The notes under the pieces are model-generated. The model was given only the letters and a program-made list of their open reading frames with translations, did no database searches and was not told the DNA's origin. Positions 61,031 to 64,000 of a stretch of 64,000 nt of DNA are shown here, one piece after another; position 1 is the first letter of the stretch; each line of letters opens with the position of its first letter. Origin of the DNA: CADCTQ01 sp963844325 (GTDB taxonomy: Bacteria > Bacteroidota > Bacteroidia > Cytophagales > 172606-1). The stretch lies in the NCBI GenBank assembly GCA_963844325.1, contig CAWJNV010000001.1:496001-560000 (forward strand), read 5' to 3'. A program made the translations under genes and the position numbers.

Positions 61031-61479
61031 CTTTTTAATTATTGTAGTGGTCCAACCGATGTGCTACAGCCAGCCGATTCCAAAAAGTTGTATCTGGGAA
61101 AAAAGCGCCTTTCACCCGCCTGTTATCTTAGCATGCAAGCTATGCACGCAACTGCTCCCAAGCAAGGGTAAAATGCACGGCTCGTCCCGCTCCGCCCTTG
61201 CTTGGGAGCAGTTCCTGCCATGCAGCGTCTTAATGTAATAACCCCACAGCGTCCGCAGATCCACCATCATCTGTTCTCAACTGCCGTTGTCCAACGGGCA
61301 CCAGCTCCTCGAAGACGCTGTAACGGCCGATTCCTTACCTGACCGGCTGGTTGGCGGGGCACACCGGCTGGAGGTGCAGGAAGAATCGGTGGGAAAAAAT
61401 TACTAATATTGTCTTAACCCGCAGGTCTTTACCCTCATCCCTGATTCTCAAAAACGCCATACGATAAAGAACACGGTAA
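61031..61479. other. 449-bp spacer, no gene seen
   Basis: Only a strong inverted repeat at 61150-61213 stands out. Short ORFs lack recognisable features. Confidence 0.6.
61150..61213. repeat. Perfect 19-bp inverted repeat
   Basis: AACTGCTCCCAAGCAAGGG (61150-61168) and its complement (61195-61213) with a 26-nt loop, between two divergent genes. No U-tract. Confidence 0.85.
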
Positions 61480-61503
61480 TTGCCAATTCCTATATCTGTA
61501 CCA

Positions 61504-62994
61504 ATGTCTTTACTAAACATGTCTGCATTTTCCGGAGTTAGTTACTTTGTCAAGGGAGCAGGAACCTCTGGAGATTCACACGATGCTTCAACGGCTGCAA
61601 CCTGGCAGTTTAAAGCATTCCGTTGTCTATGGGGAGTCGCTACCCTTTTTCACCTGGCACACTCCGAGTTGTTCGGTACGCGTTTTCACTACATTCTGAT
61701 GCCAGTGGTTGCGGTTTGGATCATCTTCAAACCCACAATCGGTCCGTTTCTGCTGCTGATCTCGTTGCAGCTACTCGACGCTTTCGACAATATGCCTGTC
61801 ACCAGCAATCACTGGTTGTTTACTGCTTTTGTAAACCTCACCATCATCCAGGCGTTGCTGTACCACATTGTGAAGAATAAAAGTTTTCGGGTAGAAGAGA
61901 GCCGCTGGCTGGAAACCTTTGCGCCGGTGGTACGAATCGAGCTGCTGCTTTTATACTTTTACGCCGTCTTTCACAAGATCAATGGTGGTTTTTTTGCGCC
62001 TGCCTCCAGTTGCGCGACCGATCTGCTGAAAGCACAACACCTGGACGCCATCATTCCCTTGTCACCGGCAATTTTTGCGGCAAACGCCTACTTCACTTTA
62101 CTGGTTGAAGCGGCAATCCCCATTCTCTTATGCTTTCGGAGAACCCGTAACTGGGGCATTCTGTTGGGCGTGGTTTTTCACTTCATTCTTGCGTACAGCG
62201 ATTACAATGCCTTTTATGATTTTTCATCGATGGTATTTGCCCTGTATGCCCTTTTCATCAGCCCCCGTTTTTTCGTCAGGCTGCTGGACGCAGGCCGGAA
62301 AGTAAAGCGGGTACTATCGAGAGAAACGCCTCCGGCGTTCAGCCCGGTAAGACTGCTGCTGCTGCTTGGGTTCTGGCTGGCCGGAATGGTCGCGGTTTTA
62401 ATTGTGACCAGAAGGCTTTACGTACCGCTATCCTCCTATTGGTACGTCTGCTGGACGGTTTATGGCCTCTTGTACATTGCATTGCTGGGGTGGTTTATGC
62501 GCACAACCGCGCGCACAAAGACCAACGAGACAGCGGCGCTTTCCTTTAGCGTGCCGGGCGCTTTCTTCCTGCTGGTACCCGTCCTGGTTTTCTTGAATGG
62601 CTTGAGCCCTTACATCGGGCTTAAAACGGAGAACTCTTTTTCAATGTTCTCCAACCTGCGTACGGAGGGCAATGTTACCAATCACTACCTGGTACCGGTC
62701 AGTTTCCAGGTTTTCGATTACCAGAAAGACCTGGTAGAAATTGTGTCTTCCACCGACTCTACATTGCAGCAAACAGCGGCAGAAAATAAATTCATGGTAT
62801 TTTTTGAATTTAAAAATTACGTAGCTAAACGCAGACCGGCACGGGTAACCTATATCCGGAACGGTCAGCGGCAGGAGTTCGTCCTGAAGGCAGCCGCTCC
62901 GGGCGACGAATTACTGACCAGGGATTTGGTATTGGGAAAGGTGTTGCGTTTTCGAGCCTTTCACAAAACCGAACCACAACCCTGCGCCCACTAA
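61504..62994 (+). CDS. HTTM-like multi-pass membrane protein
   Basis: 496 residues from the ATG at 61504 (MSLLNMS); ATG 61480 is possible. About nine to ten membrane helices fill residues 40-400, followed by a roughly 110-residue soluble tail. The segment LLLYFYAVFHKINGGFFAPASSC and GVVFHFILAYS recall HTTM/vitamin-K-dependent carboxylase-like proteins, but catalytic residues cannot be confirmed. Codon use and surroundings give no function. Monocistronic. Confidence 0.7.
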   Translation: MSLLNMSAFSGVSYFVKGAGTSGDSHDASTAATWQFKAFRCLWGVATLFHLAHSELFGTRFHYILMPVVAVWIIFKPTIGPFLLLISLQLLDAFDNMPVTSNHWLFTAFVNLTIIQALLYHIVKNKSFRVEESRWLETFAPVVRIELLLLYFYAVFHKINGGFFAPASSCATDLLKAQHLDAIIPLSPAIFAANAYFTLLVEAAIPILLCFRRTRNWGILLGVVFHFILAYSDYNAFYDFSSMVFALYALFISPRFFVRLLDAGRKVKRVLSRETPPAFSPVRLLLLLGFWLAGMVAVLIVTRRLYVPLSSYWYVCWTVYGLLYIALLGWFMRTTARTKTNETAALSFSVPGAFFLLVPVLVFLNGLSPYIGLKTENSFSMFSNLRTEGNVTNHYLVPVSFQVFDYQKDLVEIVSSTDSTLQQTAAENKFMVFFEFKNYVAKRRPARVTYIRNGQRQEFVLKAAAPGDELLTRDLVLGKVLRFRAFHKTEPQPCAH

Positions 62995-63083
62995 GTTACC
63001 GGCTGCTGCGCCGGTTCCGGGCGGGTGAAACCACCTCACCATCAAATCAGGCTCTGCTTCCCCAATGCCACCCGTTGCCCGGG

Positions 63084-63500
63084 TTAAGAAACGACGTCGG
63101 GGTAATGCAGGGAGGAGAACGGGTTGGCGCAGGGACTCCGGTACGGGTTGTACAACCCGACGTACTGCACCGTTTTGGTATCATCCATTTTGTTGATGAA
63201 GAAATCGGAAGAAAGCAGGTACTTGCTCGTCAGGTCGGTAACCTCCGACGGATCGGCACCCTTGTGCAGGACGTAGTACGGCTTTATCTTATTCGCGGGG
63301 AACCGGCTCCAGGAGTCCTTCAGGTATTCGTCCACGAACCGCGCCACGCCCTTGGGTTCCAGCTTCAGGTAACTCAGTTCGCGGGTAATGATGCCGGCGG
63401 CGGCCTCGTGCAGGGAAATAGACTTGTACCAGACGGCGGGCAGGGCAACTACGGCGGCCGTGCCGGCACCGGCTATTTTAAGGAAGTTTCTTCTGCGCAT
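63084..63500 (-). CDS. Gluconate 2-dehydrogenase subunit 3 family protein (Tat signal)
   Basis: 138 residues starting MRRRNFLKIAGAGTAAVVALPAVW, a twin-arginine-like signal. The remainder (VDEYLKDSWSRFPANKIKPYYVL...SKYLLSSDFFINKMDDTKTVQYVGLYNPY...) matches the small subunit of membrane gluconate/sugar-alcohol dehydrogenases, which accompanies a GMC flavoprotein. The GMC gene lies directly upstream on the same strand, so the two form a periplasmic oxidoreductase. The spacer between them is filled by an octamer inverted repeat. Confidence 0.85.
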   Translation of the reverse strand: MRRRNFLKIAGAGTAAVVALPAVWYKSISLHEAAAGIITRELSYLKLEPKGVARFVDEYLKDSWSRFPANKIKPYYVLHKGADPSEVTDLTSKYLLSSDFFINKMDDTKTVQYVGLYNPYRSPCANPFSSLHYPDVVS

Positions 63501-63544
63501 GGGAATGAAACATTAGACGGGAGACACTGGATAAACTGACTAAG

Positions 63545-63677
63545 AAGGTTGTATGGTTATGTTGTATGGTTATATGGCTGTATGGCTGATTGTTATAGAG
63601 TGATTCCGGCAGGAAAAACAATTGGGCAATGCAACAATCAGCCATATAACCATTCAACCATTCAACCATACAACCTT
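63545..63677. repeat. Octamer-built inverted repeat, locus 4
   Basis: Outer arms AAGGTTGTATGGTT (63545-63558) and complement (63664-63677) are perfect. The interior has TATGGCTG and CAACCATT words around a central segment of about 40 bp. It lies 17 bp downstream of the GMC stop codon and 45 bp before the subunit 3 start. Confidence 0.88.
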
Positions 63678-63693
63678 TTTGAGCAATTCATCT

Positions 63694-64000
63694 TCAAAAA
63701 GATTTGTCGGCGGCCAGCAGCGAGAGGGCCGAGAGCGTAAGGGTCGGGTTGGCCGGCGTGTAGGTGGTAAAACTGCCGCTGCCCAGCACAAACAGGTTGC
63801 GGTACTGGTGGTGGAGCAGGTGTTTGTCCACCACGCCTTCCTTGGGGTCGCTGCTCATGCGGGTGGTGCCCAGAATGTGCGACTCGGTGGGAAACGGAAC
63901 GCCGAACTCCAGCTTCTCCACCGGCAGGCACGAAAAGAGTTCGGGCAGCTTTTTCTCCATGTTGGCAATGCCCTTGCGCACGTACTCGGAGGGGCCCTGG
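63694..64000 (-). CDS. GMC oxidoreductase, C-terminal 101 residues only
   Basis: Only the C-terminus is in the window; the gene enters from the right edge. The segment HILGTTRMSSDPKEGVVDKHL...NLFVLGSGSFTTYTPANPTLTLSALSLLAAD is the conserved GMC C-terminal domain, with the catalytic His in SHILG and the Asn in ANPT. It is paired with the subunit 3 gene downstream, as in gluconate/glucoside dehydrogenases that pass electrons to a cytochrome. Confidence 0.88.
   Translation of the reverse strand, partial: QGPSEYVRKGIANMEKKLPELFSCLPVEKLEFGVPFPTESHILGTTRMSSDPKEGVVDKHLLHHQYRNLFVLGSGSFTTYTPANPTLTLSALSLLAADKSF

Noticed and set aside
1..64000. tRNA, rRNA and riboswitch genes
   Set aside because: No T-loop-like GGTTCGANTCC in cloverleaf context and no recognised riboswitch core was found by eye; a covariance-model scan would be decisive.

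Overview
The window looks like chromosomal DNA of a GC-rich member of the Bacteroidota, most likely order Cytophagales. The support is a SusC/SusD pair with a STN domain under an ECF-sigma/FecR switch, an ASPIC/UnbV-type FG-GAP lipoprotein, FtsX-only ABC permeases, promoters of the TTG/TAnnTTTG type, and an almost complete absence of Shine-Dalgarno sequences. The species cannot be named from the sequence alone. I saw no rRNA, tRNA, CRISPR array or transposase gene.

Layout. 1-3338 (minus): a four-gene oxidoreductase/hydrolase operon (old yellow enzyme, HSL-type hydrolase, pirin, medium-chain reductase cut by the window edge). 3339-4244: repeat-rich spacer. 4245-11187 (minus): two paralogous TPR histidine kinases and one sigma-54-type response regulator. 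11755-14583 (minus): SDR dehydrogenase and two tandem alpha/beta-hydrolase paralogues. 14879-20116: SGNH hydrolase, sugar MFS transporter and PhyH dioxygenase, divergent from an AraC regulator. 20317-24370: a compact regulatory cluster (two PAS-LuxR proteins, a MarR-like protein, a small four-helix membrane protein). 24466-33605: GNAT-nitrilase fusion, GH13 glucosidase, FG-GAP protein, FtsX permease, GH28-like enzyme. 33688-41639 (minus): cupin, DUF2461, KAP NTPase, and two neighbouring proteins with long internal repeats (tyrosinase; DMFase-beta-like). 42198-52195 (minus): polysaccharide-utilisation locus (ECF sigma, FecR, SusC, SusD, GH95), divergent from an ASPIC lipoprotein gene at 52384. 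56470-64000: serine hydrolase, GH51 arabinofuranosidase, a sensor-only 4-helix-bundle protein, DoxX, an HTTM-like membrane protein, and a gluconate-dehydrogenase-subunit-3/GMC oxidoreductase pair.

Main non-coding result. Five promoters share one architecture: a 20-bp dyad (consensus AWTAGT-N8-ACTATT), exactly 21 bp, then a TAnnTTTR -7 box. They precede a LuxR gene, the MarR gene, the four-helix membrane gene, a small ORF at 20525 and a cupin gene 10 kb away. The dyad sits where the -33 element should be, so I infer a regulon under an activator. A second palindrome, with core GTGTACSTAC, lies in the leaders of the three regulator genes.

Other non-coding signal. Several minus-strand spacers are filled by long inverted repeats whose arms are built from short tandem words: octamers like GGTTGTAT at four loci, a GCAAAG word at one, a GTCATTG word at one. 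They lie just downstream of stop codons and look like recurrent 3'-end hairpins. The metabolic genes (GH95, GH28, GH51, GH13, SGNH, sugar MFS) suggest plant polysaccharide degradation.
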